A DNA stretch of 64,000 nt, from NCBI GenBank assembly GCA_009760855.2, contig WPIO01000013.1, positions 3,782,501 to 3,846,500 on the forward strand, in the 5' to 3' direction. The position numbers were made by a program, and so were the translations under genes. The notes beneath the pieces are model-generated. The model saw only the letters and a program-made list of their open reading frames with translations. It was not told the origin of the DNA and ran no database searches. Each line of letters starts with the position of its first letter. The stretch's first letter is position 1. Shown here piece after piece: positions 45,830 to 64,000 of this stretch. Source of the stretch: Cristatella mucedo. Lineage: Eukaryota; Bryozoa; Phylactolaemata; Cristatellidae.

Positions 45830-47620
45830 AACGGCGGTGCGAGCCGGTCGACGAAACAACAGGGCCCGCTAGCTTTCGCAGAAGGCCAAGTAAGCGGTAT
45901 TAAGCAGAAAATAACATTACGGAGCGAACAAAGCTCCTTCGCGCACATCTTAGAGCGCTGAGGCGTTTTCGTTCCCTGGTCGCTGGCGCGGAGTGACACG
46001 CGGAACGGAGCCCGCCCGCCCGCAGGGTGTCCAGCGCGGCACGACATGGCGACGACCCGCGCGCGCCAGCAGGCGAAGCTCAATTTTTAGGCGGCCTACG
46101 ATTGCGATAATTGAAACTAGGTACCGGCGTCTTACTTGAGGGAATGACTCGCCGCCGCCACAACGGCGTCTGGGATGCCTGTATGACCTTTAACCTGATG
46201 CTAGCAAAATTCCGACTAGCAGCGGCTACCTTGGGGAAAATGGCTGAACCGCCAAATGATTGGCGGGCGTTCGCGAACGGGCGCACGAAGCGGCCGCATC
46301 TGCTGCGCTTTCTGCACAGTAACACCGTATCATAATAGTTTTATAAATTGCATATTACACGCGTTACCATCGAGCCCAAAAGCACCTCTTAGTACGGTAC
46401 GAGTGAAACCTCGCGACCCAGTCTGCGTCCCCCGCCAAGCCACCCACCCTACCGCAGATGGCTCAGCGCCCGCGTAACAGTTCCACTATCCAGTTTCAAC
46501 AAAGCAGACACGCTGTGTTACATATTCACATTTACCTTACCTTCTACATGAGATCTCCAGCCTTCGGTGTTAGCTAGAGCACCCAGCACGGCTGCGTCGC
46601 CACAAGACCGAGGCCCGCAAGCAATTAATTAAACGGGAACCCAACGCGCAGGGCTACTTGTCACGTGACCATGCATTCTTCCTCTTGGTTAATGCCTGGC
46701 GCCTCTGTGCTGGCCGCTTAGGTCTAGACTGTCATTGCTAGACAAACGCATCGATGTTTAAGTAACTATAAATGTAATCATATTTTATTAAAAAAAATTT
46801 CCACAAGACTCTCCTGATGTAAAGTGAAGCTAACCCAGTGTCCGACTACCACGAGATCCGTGCTCGGCGTGCGACCAGCGTTGGCCATAGATATATACCA
46901 TCCTGGCCGCTATGATAGCCAATAGTACCTGATAGCTGCTGCATTCGCCGCAACGGTCAATCACTCCGAGTTATCTAGACTCTGGCAGACAATTTATGGC
47001 AGTGAACGTTCGCACGCTACAACTCAAGAGCAGGAGCCGTGTCAGTAGTGTGCTCAGTATTCGTTGCCGCGCGCGCTTAGCTACCGCGTGGCGCCCGCGT
47101 TAGCGTTACTCGGACGCGGGCGCCCGCTGTTTTCTTTTTGACAGGTGACCTGTGGCACCCAGACTCCTCCATTCCCTTGCGCAAGCTGTCGACCTGCAAC
47201 CTGACTCGCGTTTAGAAAAGTCGCGTCACTGTCCGACATGCGAGCTGAGGCGACGAGCGGTCCGCCCTCGCGTGTCGCCGGCGGTCGCTAACGGCCGGCC
47301 GAATTCGCTCGCCGCTACTGCTTTCTGCCCGCGCGCCTTTCCTACCTGCTGCGCGACCCGGCGCGAATGCGCCGTTCGGCCAGCCGCTCTTACAGCAGCC
47401 CCAGCGCCGATTGTGTCGCCGGGCGTCGAAGGCGACCGCAGCATCTCGTTACGCTAGCCGCGGTCTGTTGTGGCGCTATGCCGCAGAACTTACGCTCGCG
47501 GCTGCCTTCGCCGGCCCCGGGGCCAGGCTGCGATTGCTGTTCGTTCACGGCTAGCAGTGAGCTACGCCGACCGAGACTAGGCGTCGACTCCTCCTACCAG
47601 GGACGTGTGAGCAATAAAGC
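45830..47620. promoter_or_regulatory. GC-rich patches upstream of GW182: candidate promoter region
   Basis: CpG-dense stretches at about 45830-46450 and 47040-47600 stand out from the AT-richer surroundings. On the minus strand there are consensus donors at 46540 (GAAG|GTAAGG) and 46135 (TCAA|GTAAGA), either of which could end a non-coding exon 1 spliced to 39847. GTCACGTGAC near 46660 is an E-box palindrome, and GCCATTTT (minus strand, near 46240) is YY1-like. A separate plus-strand gene could also start here. Confidence 0.4.
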
Positions 47621-47897
47621 AATACTAAAGTAAATGTAATGTAAAGTATAGTAATGATATCGTACTTTTAGGGATCTTTTTTGAAAGTATGCATCGCCAG
47701 GACCTCAGTTAAAACCGAGTCCAGGTCGCAAACCGCGATGAGGATCGGAAGCGGAACCTCCTCTGAGGGCGAAGCGAAGCCGCCGCAAGGCGGTCTCTCT
47801 CTCTCTAGCCATTGAGGACCGCCGTTCCTGCTGGAACTTGTTCCTAGCCGGTGGGGGGCGGAGAAGGTCGTAATCTGAGTGATTTACACTCTGTCTT

Positions 47898-48140
47898 TGG
47901 TGAGCCATGATGGCTAACTAGGTAACGTGGTCGCTTTTCATCACCTCGGCGCCGAGGTCGTGGGTTTGAGTCCTTCAGCAGACGATCCTTTGTTACCGCG
48001 GCGAGCGGCGGTGATAGCCGTAAAGGCTCTTTTGTCGCTATCGTTCCAGTTGCAGCGTGCAGTAAAGGATCGTCTGCTGAAGAACTCAAACCCACGCACG
48101 ACCTGGGGGTAATGTAGTGAGAGCACCTTAGCCCTGGGCT
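47898..48140. mobile_element. Inverted pair of family A SINEs
   Basis: A plus-strand copy (47898-48048) meets a minus-strand copy (about 48035-48140) tail to tail. GGATCCTTTG/GGATCGTCTGCTGAA and the GGTTTGAGTCC / CTCAAACCC boxes mirror each other. Confidence 0.78.
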
Positions 48141-48185
48141 AAGACCCCAGGGCCAATAATGGCCAAGTTCAGAAGAAACCTGCCC

Positions 48186-48590
48186 TTAATAATAATAATA
48201 ATAATAATGTACTTGATAAAGCACCCTCAGACAACTTAATCTCTTTCTAGACGCTTTACATTTGCTGCAAAGGGAAATGCAATTGAATGGTAAGTAAAAT
48301 CATTACGCACGATCCGGCTGGCAAGCCAACGTACGATCCGAGTTTTTTCTTTGGCTGTAATTACGCAGTGTGACTTTTTTGGCTAAACACGGCAAACGTT
48401 CCTTAAAATTGTTAATAATCAATTCATTGATTATTAATACATTCTCTCTTTAGGCCAGCCAGAGATTGTTACTGAGCGTTGACCCCATCCATGCCAGCTA
48501 ATGGTAATAATAATAATAATAATAATGCACTCGATAAAGCGCCCTCAGAAAACTCAATCTCTTTCAAGGCGCTTTAAATTTGCTGGTAGA
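48186..48590 (-). mobile_element. Two L2 LINE 3' tails
   Basis: Copies at 48186-48305 and 48508-48590, each (TAA)n then GCGCCCTCAGA-type tail, both minus strand. Confidence 0.75.
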
Positions 48591-48599
48591 GGATACGAA

Positions 48600-49880
48600 G
48601 TTGTGCAGGGTTGTAACCAGTGACTCATGATCGCTCCGGAGCTCCACTCGCCTGTGAGTAAGTATAGCTAGCCTACCCGTAGTATTAGCCTGGATTAAGT
48701 CTGGGGAAAGGGCCAGACCTTGACCTTGCAAGGGACAGCTAATTTTAGGAAGCATGCTGAGGCGTTTCAGGGCCAAGACGCTAGACGCACTTCTTTTCTT
48801 GTCGTTCGTAAGGGGACAGGGCACGCACTTCCTTTCCTAAGCACAAGAGCCTGCCTACCTTTTCAGTGAACAATCAGTCATATTATATCTGCTCACAAAT
48901 AAACAAGGACTGGTTTCAGCCATAAGGTAGGCATTTAGCAATCCTTTATAAGTATAATTGATGTACTGGCATTTGCATAAATTCGTTAAGGGGACTGGAT
49001 ATTCTCAGAGGAGGGCTAAACCTTGACTACGTCTCAGCCAGCAGCCACTCGCAGCCGGCGGCACACCTCAGCCACCTCAATTGTCTGCGCCCACCGGCAG
49101 ACAGCTCTCTCTTTAAGCCCGTAGCGATATATCCACAATCAAGGGATGTTTGCATAATCTTTTATAGTATCGCATACCAGAATTTTGAACTGGTACGGCT
49201 ATGCCACCGGATGTTCTGATCACGAAACGGGGCAAAAGTCAGAAGCACAGTCCCAAGAGCAGGGAGTAAGAACTATTGAACGAGCAGCACACGACTGCTG
49301 GTGAAGATGCGTCAGAATTGTCATATGTAAAATCAAGATGATAGCCGTCGTAACTGCTGTCACGACTTTCTTAGAGCGACACTTTAAGTGCTCGTGGAAA
49401 TATAGGTCCATTTTGAACGCATGCATTACAGGCCTTGAAACTCGAAAACGGAGGGGGTGAAAGAAAATTTCCTATATGATTAGAATTCTTCCTATATCAG
49501 CTTTATTGGCAAGTTTTCAGACTGTTGGGTGCCACCGGACTGGAAACGGTGCGAAGGGCTTCGATCTTAATAGGGCTACCGGTCCAATGGACGCCGGAAG
49601 CCAGTAGTTTTAGAGTTTTTGCTCTAGACTGATTGGCTTCTGCCTGCTTGCTACCACCTGTACTAACACACCAGTGCTGTACTCTATAACTTTGGTCGAG
49701 TCATCTGTCAGTTTATCCTGTCAGTCACGACCAATCAATTGCAGTTGGAGAAGCTCAGATACATGGACGTACGTCGCCCGTAAATGACAATGGCAGTTTC
49801 TTGTTTGGTTTGAAAGCTAGGTTTTCCAAATCCTTGCAAGCTAAATGTAACAGAATTACTAGTTGTGCAGTGACGAAAGC
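48600..49880. other. Intergenic, nothing firm
   Basis: GACCTTGCAAGRGMCAGCTAAT occurs both near 48720 and 42470, a hint of another low-copy repeat family. TTTTTGCTCTAGA at 49617-49629 recalls the 41140 hairpin. Confidence 0.4.
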
Positions 49881-49889
49881 ATGAATTGT

Positions 49890-50047
49890 AAAAGAAGCCG
49901 GGCTGGTTTGACCTAGTGGGTAAAGGTGCTCGCCTAGATCGAGGTCAAGGCGAATGTATTTGATGGCCGAGGTCGTGGGCTCGAGGCATATGTGAAGCCA
50001 CTGAATAGAGATTAAGTTCCCTTAGGGCGCTATACCAATAAATTAAT
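49890..50047 (+). mobile_element. SINE family B (clearest copy)
   Basis: GGCTGGTTTGACCTAGTGGG, AAGGTGCTCGCCTAGATCGA, GAGGTCGTGGGCTCGAGGCA, AAGCCACTGAATAGAGATTA, AGTTCCCTTAGGGCGCTATA. The tRNA head and an L2-type tail are joined in one unit. Confidence 0.82.
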
Positions 50048-50419
50048 TTTTTTAAGGCAACCAGGTAGTCAATAACCTGAAGAACCTCCAGTATATTTGT
50101 TTGATCACATACAATACAATTTTGTAATCGGGAATATTAGCAATTATTCCATAAAAGGTGGCCAAAAGTGTCTAAAAAGCTCAAATCAGCCAGCGTTCTG
50201 CCCATAATTCCTCCTGATGCATAAGGGCAAAAGCTAGATCGGAGACATCAGGTCGAACGGGTAATTACAAAAACCAAATACTGTATTGTGTCATGTTTGC
50301 TATTGGCAACTAGAAAATTTTACCGAAGAGGTAGAGCCATAATCGTGCCTATTGTGAGCGCTTTATCGAATTTTCGGCTCAATTATAATACTGAGGAACA
50401 AGTGGGTTTCAGCTTCTTT

Positions 50420-50600
50420 TTAGATGTCGTAAAGTCAGGTAATGTCGTGTCTGTAATTGCGAGTGTGTTCCAAGATTTGTGAGTCAAGAGGAGCTGCTAG
50501 TTCGGATAGGCGGGCATGAAAATGAAGTGACCTAAAAGTGAGTGACGATACCTTTAAATCGCTTGGCTGCTTGATGAGGAGCCAGTGAAAGTCAGTGAGT
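50420..50600 (-). mobile_element. Degraded L2 ORF2 fragment
   Basis: Reversed ORF2-end sequence (GAAGTGACCTAAAAGTGAGT, GCCAGTGAAAGTCAGTGAG) matches the 36780-36880 copy with many changes. It runs straight into a SINE. Confidence 0.6.
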
Positions 50601-50748
50601 AGTTAGTTAAGGTACTCCGTCTTCACGACCGAGGTCGTGGGTTCGAATCCTGCAGTTGGGCCATCCTTTATTGCCACCTGTGAGCTGTGGTGATAGCCGA
50701 TAAGGCTCTCCGGCCGACATACAAATGGGGCTGTTAAGCCATAGCGAC
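50598..50748 (+). mobile_element. tRNA-derived SINE, family A
   Basis: GTCTTCACGACCGAGGTCGT, GGTTCGAATCCTGCAG, GTGGTGATAGCCGATAAGGC; the head is joined to a degraded L2 fragment. Confidence 0.78.
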
Positions 50749-50749
50749 A

Positions 50750-52599
50750 CATTCGGCTCTGTGTGGCTTATCTACACTCAGATTGATATTGGTCCCATGA
50801 CGATTGCAAAATTATGGCTATACCAACAATAGCAACTTAAAAAGCATGAAAGGCCAAAATTCACTGGCCGTCACAAGTTGAACATCCGAGTATTCACCAA
50901 AAGTAAGTATTGTGACAAACATCAACCACTCGCTAAGTGCTGTTTGCCAAAAGTCTTAGACTTACAACATGCTAACTCGGTCAATTGGAGGAAAGTCCTA
51001 AATGATTGTACCTGGTAGCAGGAGGCCAGGATGAAACTAAAAGGAGGGTCAGGCGTTGACCTTTCCACAGGTAGCCAATAGGGCAAAGGAGCACGCTGGG
51101 TGTGGTCTGTACACGGGGAGAGGCAGGGACAGCAGGTGCCCCTTCGCACACCCACTTCCTACGCCCAAGCACGGCAGTGGGCAGCCGGTCGAGTCATAGG
51201 TAAAAAAAAAGACCCTTTGGCTGGCGGCCAAATTTTTCGCACTGCAAAACACTCTGGCGGCTCGACTGAAAAAGGCTCCTCGGTCTGCTTCTTAGCTAAG
51301 CCCAGCCAGCAGAAACAAACAGCAGCAACAGCATCATGCAACAGCACAATCGCCATGCGTGGTGGCAGGAGCACCACGAGCCTCACTACGACTTGGAATG
51401 AACTCCCAGAGAATGAGCATCCCACGGAATCGCATGCCGCAGGTTCGGTGGGTGGCTTGCACGGTACCACAGCCACAGCCACGTTCTGGTCCGCACTAGC
51501 ATGCCGCACTGCACGAGCACGGTAGCTAAAGGAACCAAAATCTCGGCTCGATCGATGCGATTGCACGAATGATGGCATGCGAGCAAGCAGTTCGTGGCGG
51601 CTCTCACCCACGAGATGCAGCAGTTTGACAGGGCAAATCAACAAGTATGTAATAAGGCTACGAAAAATAAACTAGAATGCCATACACGGCTGACGAAGAA
51701 GCACCTCAGCTGGCTCACGGCTGTCGCACGACGCGTTCCTCTAAGCGACAACCAACGGTGCCACGCAGTCGGCTGTTGAACATCACTACTGCAGCTTCGA
51801 GCGTGTGCTTGCTGGCGCGTACACAGTCGGTGGCAGGCGGCACCGTCGGCTCACACACACGTAGGACGAAGGCGGTGGGACGAAGAGAGCCAAGTCCATC
51901 GGCTGGCTTTCTGGAGCTCGCGAGCCCTCGAAGCAACTCTGGGCATCGCTCTGTCGCCACTTTCAAGCGATCCAGCAGCGGGAACCTCGAAGTGCAAGCG
52001 GCGGCGGCCGGGGTGGGGGTGGGGTGGTGGCAGTGGCACTCCGACCACTCCTCGAAGAGAGGGAAGACTGGGGAGCGATGGCAGCACGCCACGTCCCCCG
52101 TCGCCGCAGGATTCTCCTCTTAACCGCAGCAATCGACTACTACGAGGTAGGCGCGGCACAAGCGGCACGGGAGGCGAGCTCACGGCATGGCGCCTCCTCC
52201 CGCGCTGCCCCGTGCCGTCCCCGGAGCAACGATCGCAGGCGGCCGGCGGGCATGGAGCGAACGAGCTGTGGACGAGGCGATCGCCAGCAGCAGCAGCTGC
52301 AGCTGTGGGCAGCCAGCCGGCGTGAGCAAGAAACAGGTCTGGAAGGGGCGACCGGAAGGGACGCGCATGCCTCGCGATCTGGCCCAAGTCTCTCCACTGC
52401 CTACAGTCGTCTGCAGCAACGCCCGACGAGCTGGGGACGGGACAGACAGACAGAGCTGAGGCCGCAGGGGGCGCAGAAAGAGAGCAGCGTCCTCGCCACG
52501 GCAACAGCAGCAGCGGCACGAGAGCCTGGCAGGTGGGTGTGCCCGTCGGAAGTGGTGCCAGTGAGCAGCGCCCCTGCCACTGAGCCGCCACGAGCCTGC
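50750..52599. other. Probable 3'UTR and downstream flank of the receptor gene
   Basis: GC-rich between 51100 and 52600. No minus-strand AATAAA was seen, so the transcript end is unknown. ORFs on both strands look like composition effects. Confidence 0.4.
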
Positions 52600-58363
<5,764 letters not shown>

Positions 58364-58522
58364 CTGCGCAGAGTGGCAGCACAGCGCTGGCAGCCAGTGC
58401 ACCCCGAACAAGTGCCGACGGCAGAGCAACTGGTGCATCAACAGTTTTATCCCTACCGCAGCCAATAAAAAAAAAAGCCAGCCATCGGGCTGCTGGGGAA
58501 AGGCAGTGCAGCTGTCGGCAGT

Positions 58523-58754
<232 letters not shown>

Positions 58755-60587
58755 TACCTCTTTGCAAAAAGGCAAAAGTTGCCAGAGAGCAGGTTATCGG
58801 CCGAGCCAATAGACTTTCCCTGATCGCTAGGCACGAAGCAGGCGCCGAGAGCTCAACTACCGGTCACGACAGGGAGGCTTGAGAAGCTAGCCTACTGGAA
58901 TTTATGGATCGTGTCCGAGCATGCTCGTGAATGCTCAAAATGTGCACGCATATTCCACAATCCGGCCGAGCGCTCGCCACACGAAGCCGGTGTATGCTCG
59001 ACATGCTGTCTGTAGTGTGCAGGAGCCTGATATGCCACTGCTGGTCAAGCTAGCTGCTGCTGCTGCACAGCTGCCCGGCAGCAGCTAGCATGAGGCACTC
59101 GTTGGCTTTTTGTTTTGCTTTTGCTACTGTTGACCTCCATTGGCTGCCAAAAAAGCACCTGCTGCAGCAGCAACAGCGGCTGCTGCCGCAGACAAATTGG
59201 CATCAATGGCTACTATTCAAGACAGGCACTGAAAGTTCCGAATGAGCATCGCTCTAGGGGGTTTGGTTTGCATTAACAGCATTCGATTGTTCGGCAAATG
59301 ACAAAGCGGATGACAATAGACTGGCACGAGGTCAAATGAAGCTTGGCTGGCAGCATGGATGGTCAGCACCCTTACCGTGCTACGTTGCTCAGCATTCACT
59401 GCTGCCATTCTCCACATTGTCGCCAGCCACACCCACCACCTCTGGCAGCTCAGCCTGGCTGCTACACCGGCTGCCCACGTTGCCATAGTTGCTGCTCTTC
59501 TGCAGACTAGATACCCGACCAGGGATGCCGATCTAGGCCTCAACCCCCAGAATGTAATGTTTACACAATTTGCCAATGAACAGCCAGAGCAGCAGCCCAT
59601 AGCCTCAGACAGCAACAAGACAGCCCCACAGTGCCACCGAGCTTGGGTGCCCAAGCATCACAGGCAGCTGCTGCTTGCTGCCCTTGCAACAGGAGGCAGT
59701 CAACACTATTGGCCGACTTGCCAAGAAGTCACACTGCATGACATTAGCAGTGATAACACATGGTGAGCTGAGAAAAGCATTCAACCAAGAATCTCGGTCG
59801 ATCGCACTGTATGAACGTTCTGCTCAAGCTCCTCCCTCCACCCAGCACCAAGCACTCAGGCTGTGGATGGATTGCATTATATCGCAGCTGCCTGCTCAGA
59901 CATACAGCACAGACCAGGACATATTGTGATGCTCTTGTATAGCCGGATTTCACGTTAGACTATATGGACAAAGGACTCAGGAGTTTCAGCAACTCACGAA
60001 GAAAGACGATGTTACTCTGGGGGCAAAACACGTGTGTGGCTAAAAGAGAAGTCCGTGAGCTGAATCCTCTGATGCAAGGTGCACTCAGCTCTAATTTAGG
60101 TGCACTCAGTTTAAGATCACTGCTCTATTCCTGAAGTGTTACCAGATTGTGGACTGCAAATCAGCAAACAGAAAGTAACTTCTTTCGAACATTATCAATC
60201 AATGGCCACAAGCCCGAGTTAGGCAGACAGCATTCACCATTTATATAATGATTTGAAGGCCTTTCGGCACTTCATTTGGCACTCTTATCAACCTGAATTC
60301 CTCAACAGCACACCGGCGTCCTCGAGGGTGCCATTGGCGGCTCTGGGAGTCACATTTCATAGGCACGAGGCTTGCATTGGAATTCGACATCCCCCCAGCT
60401 AATGGCTGGCATCCTCGACTATGCTTCGGTTGATCAGTTGGGGGAGGGGGTGGGCGGTAGTGGAAGCTGGTGTAGCTTGTCACGTGTGGCGATTTGCAGA
60501 CAGCAGAGTGGAGCAGCTGCCAGGCAGCTGCCTGGAGGCTCAGCATGGGCTTCGGTCTTTGCGGCTCTGCATCGGGGGGGGGGGGGG

Positions 60588-60725
60588 GGGCTCTCACTTC
60601 ATGATCTAGGCTGTGGATTTGAGTCACGAAGCAGGCAATCCTTAATTACCTGCTGATGGTGATAGCGGTAAAGCTCTTCTTCAGCTATATAAATGAGGCT
60701 GTTCAAGCAGCTAACCATAGCATTT
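60588..60725 (+). mobile_element. tRNA-derived SINE, family A (diverged)
   Basis: CTAGGCTGTGGATTTGAGTC, AGGCAATCCTTAATTACC, GATGGTGATAGCGGTAAAGC. Preceded by a G-run (60573-60590). Confidence 0.65.
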
Positions 60726-62220
60726 TTACCTTTATACCTAGAGTTCTCAGCCAATCGCACCAGCACCTAACACGATTCCCTAAAAATATCTCCTGTAATA
60801 ATTCGAGAACAGGCACTGCTTAGGTACAATAATGCTCGTGTAGAACACAGTTCACTACGAAGGCACACACACCGTATATCCTCAGGTGCCCTGCATCACA
60901 GGTCTGCACGCCCATTTACGGGTGTTTACATATTCCAACAATATGGCAGCCGAGCAGAGCAGGATCCGATGATTTTCAGGCAAATCATCTCCAAGTAGAC
61001 AGCAGGCACAAAAGCTGCACACACACACGCACGCACACGCACGCACAGTGCATGATATCTATTTGCTGCATATAAAGGAGTGATACCAAACTTCTTGCTT
61101 AGAAGGGATAGGCCTGCCTTGGCTATTGATGATCGCCTGCATCGGGCTGTGGGCATTGGTGCCACAGATGCTCTGGACCGTTTGATGCTCTGGACCGTTT
61201 AGGACAATGTCGACTACTACTGCAGTACAAGCAGCTCAAAAATATGGTCCACCCAGTTAGGTGTGCATGCATTTTCCACAGCTGTCAGTCCAAGTAATTT
61301 CGTAGATGCTCCGTAGATGGGGATTTAAACAGGGTTTGGACTAATCCGGGAAGGACGACGAAGCCACAAAGTTTCCGATCAGCATAGACGTACTCTTAGG
61401 TCGTGCTCGGTACCACAAATAATGAATAATGATACACTTGATATATCGCCCTCATATAACTCAATCTATCAAATGAATTATTCCTACACAAAGATGTTCG
61501 GTGCATGCAAGTCCCTGGGTTCTCAAGCATGTCAACTAGCACATTCTAAACCAGGATTCCAAGAATGCTATGCACCGACCAAAAATGACTTATCCACCAC
61601 CATCACATTAACAGTATGCTTCAGGCATTCCTCACTGCACTCCTCACCGTTTCTTCGGCAGCCGTCAAGGTAGCATTCAGTATTTCCCAAGAGGGCTATA
61701 TACTCTCATTATTCCAATAAATGGAGCATCATTATTTAACCAACCAACGGGAATAGTGCTCAGCCCATTTCAGCTAGTCGGTTTCATATTGTTTACTCGG
61801 CAACAGACCTTCACGACTCCCCGAAATATGATGGAGGTCGGCAAATCGACAACTAACCGTTTGCCGGAAATATGTAATTCAAGGCAGCTTCCGGTTCCTT
61901 AAAGAACTGCCCAAGCCTTCCGATTGGAGAGAGTAGATATCTCAAGTAAAGGTCTCATGCAGGCGACATATCGTTAGGGAGTCTGGGTGATGGACGTTTT
62001 CCACGGAACCCCTCCTTGCACACGCAGCCATGCTAAAAATCCCACAACTGCTGCTAATGCATTGTTTGAGAAGTGCTAACTATATGCATCCATCGAAACT
62101 TGCCATAGTCTCTCCTCTTCGAAATGTAGTAAAGCAGTTTCAGTTACTCCAAGAAGGAAAGCACAATCATCTTGGGAGTCCCTCACACTCTTTTTCGCAC
62201 AAACATATTCACAAATATAT

Positions 62221-62256
62221 ACGCATATGCCATATGCGTACATGCACGCATGCATG

Positions 62257-62312
<56 letters not shown>
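62221..62312. repeat. Small palindrome plus (CA)n microsatellite
   Basis: ACGCATATG C CATATGCGT, then (CA)25 to 62312. Confidence 0.95.
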
Positions 62313-62313
<1 letters not shown>

Positions 62314-63654
62314 TGCGGAAGAGGCATGCAATCTAAAGCTAAGCCTGAGCGGAATGGAAAGTATGATATATTGTCTGCCTACTTCTTTCAGCCGTTAAGG
62401 AACACTGCCCATGCATGACTGACAGTAACACAATGGCAAACTTTCAAGGCATCAAGGAAATTCAACTGCAGCCTCAGAGGCAATCACTCAACTGGACAGG
62501 AGAACAAAATATACAGCATTTCACTGCACAGTACAGTGTCTTTTCCAAAAGCATAAAATAATTTCCCTAATAAGTCCCTCAGTAAACTTACGAGAACTGA
62601 TTGGGTCAAGGTAGGCCATAGCTACAGTCATTTGCTCAAAATTCCCGACAATTAGCTAAGCAGTCAGGCTCCGACAGTAATAAAACATGCGCTTCCACTG
62701 GTTAGATCTAGCTGCCGATGTGATAGAATAAATAATCGCAGCAGGTACTAACTAGCATGTCACTATCGTCTAACTACGATGCCATTCATAGAGTTTGCTC
62801 CAAGGCAAACTGCTGCTCGGTCTCTATCTAGGTTGACCATCGCAGGCTCTGGTTATTCACGGAGTGTACTGCTCCCATGCTCAGACCAATCGCACCAGTC
62901 AAGGTGAGTTCAAGCTCTAATTATTTTAATTAATGCCAGTCAGTGGAAGTCACATTTAGTCTGTCAGCTAAAAAGAGAGAACGACAGAACAGGCAAGCAC
63001 ACTGATTTTGTGCTAACATGGCCTGGTGAGCTGGTAAAGTCCACATTAGAGTGCAACGAGAGTGACAGGATTTAGTAGTAGTTAAACTACAAGTCTTGGC
63101 TGACTAGCCTGCCGCCTCCCATCAACCACCGGCAATTAATGCCATTCATGAAGCCAGTGCTCAATGAGTACTTTGTGGCTACTGCTGACAATTGCAAGCC
63201 TGTAAAACGACTGGTAATTCAGCAAACCCTTTAAAAACCTGCACAAAAAACGAGGCACAGTCGTAGTTCCCTCAAATTAAGAAGCACACCAGTTTTTGGC
63301 AGAATATACTGACATACAATGCTAGTTCAGCGCAGTAGTGCCGCGTGACGAATCCCAAACCATTTCTTATCACTTATGCAGGACTATTAGGATATTTTAC
63401 GGCTACTCACGGATACAGCAGCTACGATAGTTAATAGTGACCCGATCCCGTGCTCACATTCCATCTCCTCTACCTACATTAGGTAGTGCATCTAGTTAAT
63501 CCACTGATCCCTGCTTTCAAGCTATTCCCTAGGAACTAGCCTTACCCGGTCTTCTATATCGTTATCCTAATCTAATCACCACCAACAGTAATAGTGCCCA
63601 TCCCTGAGGTCGACACAGGCCCTCTGCCCAGCCATGGTATCTAATTTCATTCTT

Positions 63655-64000
63655 GTCTGAATGCTTAACCTCGTGAGTCATCACACTTGCCACATCACAC
63701 CACTTCTTACAGACCTGTACTGGCTCACAGTCATGCAACGCATCGAATTCAAGGTCTGTCACTCACTTTCATGTCCCTTCATTCTTTGGCACCGGCCTAC
63801 CAATCAGATCTACTCCCCCACCAGGCTATGCATCGTACCACCCACTTTTCGGAATCGAATCGTTTACCGTCATACGAGCCTCAAATCCTTTGGAGACCAC
63901 GCCTTTAGTTCCTATGTTCAAAAGTCTGGAACTCACTCCCGACTTCTGGCACGACATCCCATGACTTGACCACGTTTAGGAAGAAATTAAAACGCACCTA
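63655..64000 (+). mobile_element. L2 LINE, cut by window end
   Basis: SHHTCHITPLLTDLYWL, RIEFKVCHSL, FMSLHSLAPAYQSDLLPHQA, then TTFRKKLKRT-like end. The 3'UTR lies past 64000. Confidence 0.82.

Larger units (their letters stand above)
58900..63650. other. Probable receptor intron, no exon recognised
   Basis: I looked on the minus strand for the helix 3-5 signature (DQxxLLK) and a C4 zinc-finger exon and found neither. The SINE at 60588 and (CA)n at 62262 are the only named elements. Confidence 0.45.

Noticed and set aside
59217-59654. 145-codon minus ORF, and a nearby frame with SSNYGNVGSRCSSQAE
   Set aside because: Considered as a receptor hinge exon, but a stop precedes the GTAAGG donor and no family motif is seen.

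Overview
The window is nuclear DNA of an invertebrate animal. It has spliced genes with short conserved exons and long introns, GT-AG junctions, GC-rich CpG-island-like blocks, many microsatellites, two tRNA-derived SINE families and many 5'-truncated copies of one L2/CR1-like LINE. The species cannot be fixed from the sequence. The transposon and pseudogene content would fit an arthropod/chelicerate or another invertebrate with large introns.

Two genes can be read as proteins, both on the minus strand. (1) A complete TNRC6/GW182 gene, the miRNA-silencing scaffold, has coding exons from 39752 down to 20987. I rebuilt 17 coding exons with matching phases: 3,954 nt, 1,317 residues. They carry the GW-rich N-terminus, UBA, Q-rich region, PAM2 motif, RRM and C-terminal silencing tail in the family order. 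(2) The last two exons of a nuclear hormone receptor ligand-binding domain (58363-58144 and 52844-52600) resemble NR1 E75/E78/Rev-erb receptors and keep the AF-2 helix. The earlier exons, including the DNA-binding domain, were not found and probably lie beyond the right end. The intron between the two exons holds a pure run of 140 CAG units, so the receptor pre-mRNA would carry (CUG)140.

Layout: 1-20 kb has CpG-island-like blocks (2.1-2.7, 8.8-10.8, 11.95-13.76 kb), one unrecognised plus-strand ORF (12758-13597), a hAT transposase fossil (4.7-6.0 kb), minisatellites, palindromes, LINE and SINE copies. 20-40 kb is GW182, with LINEs, SINEs, a Tc1 fossil and an unnamed ORF fossil in its introns. 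40-51 kb is the GW182 upstream intron or promoter region, with GC-rich patches at 45.8-47.6 kb, and intergenic repeats. 51-58.4 kb is the 3' end of the receptor gene. 58.4-64 kb is presumably receptor intron, with no exon recognised, ending in an L2 copy cut by the window edge.

The strongest leads are the CUG-repeat intron, the SINE family that shares the LINE's 3' tail, a 25-bp-stem hairpin at 7340-7400, a perfect 40-bp palindrome at 3103-3142, and the unrecognised 12.8-13.6 kb ORF.
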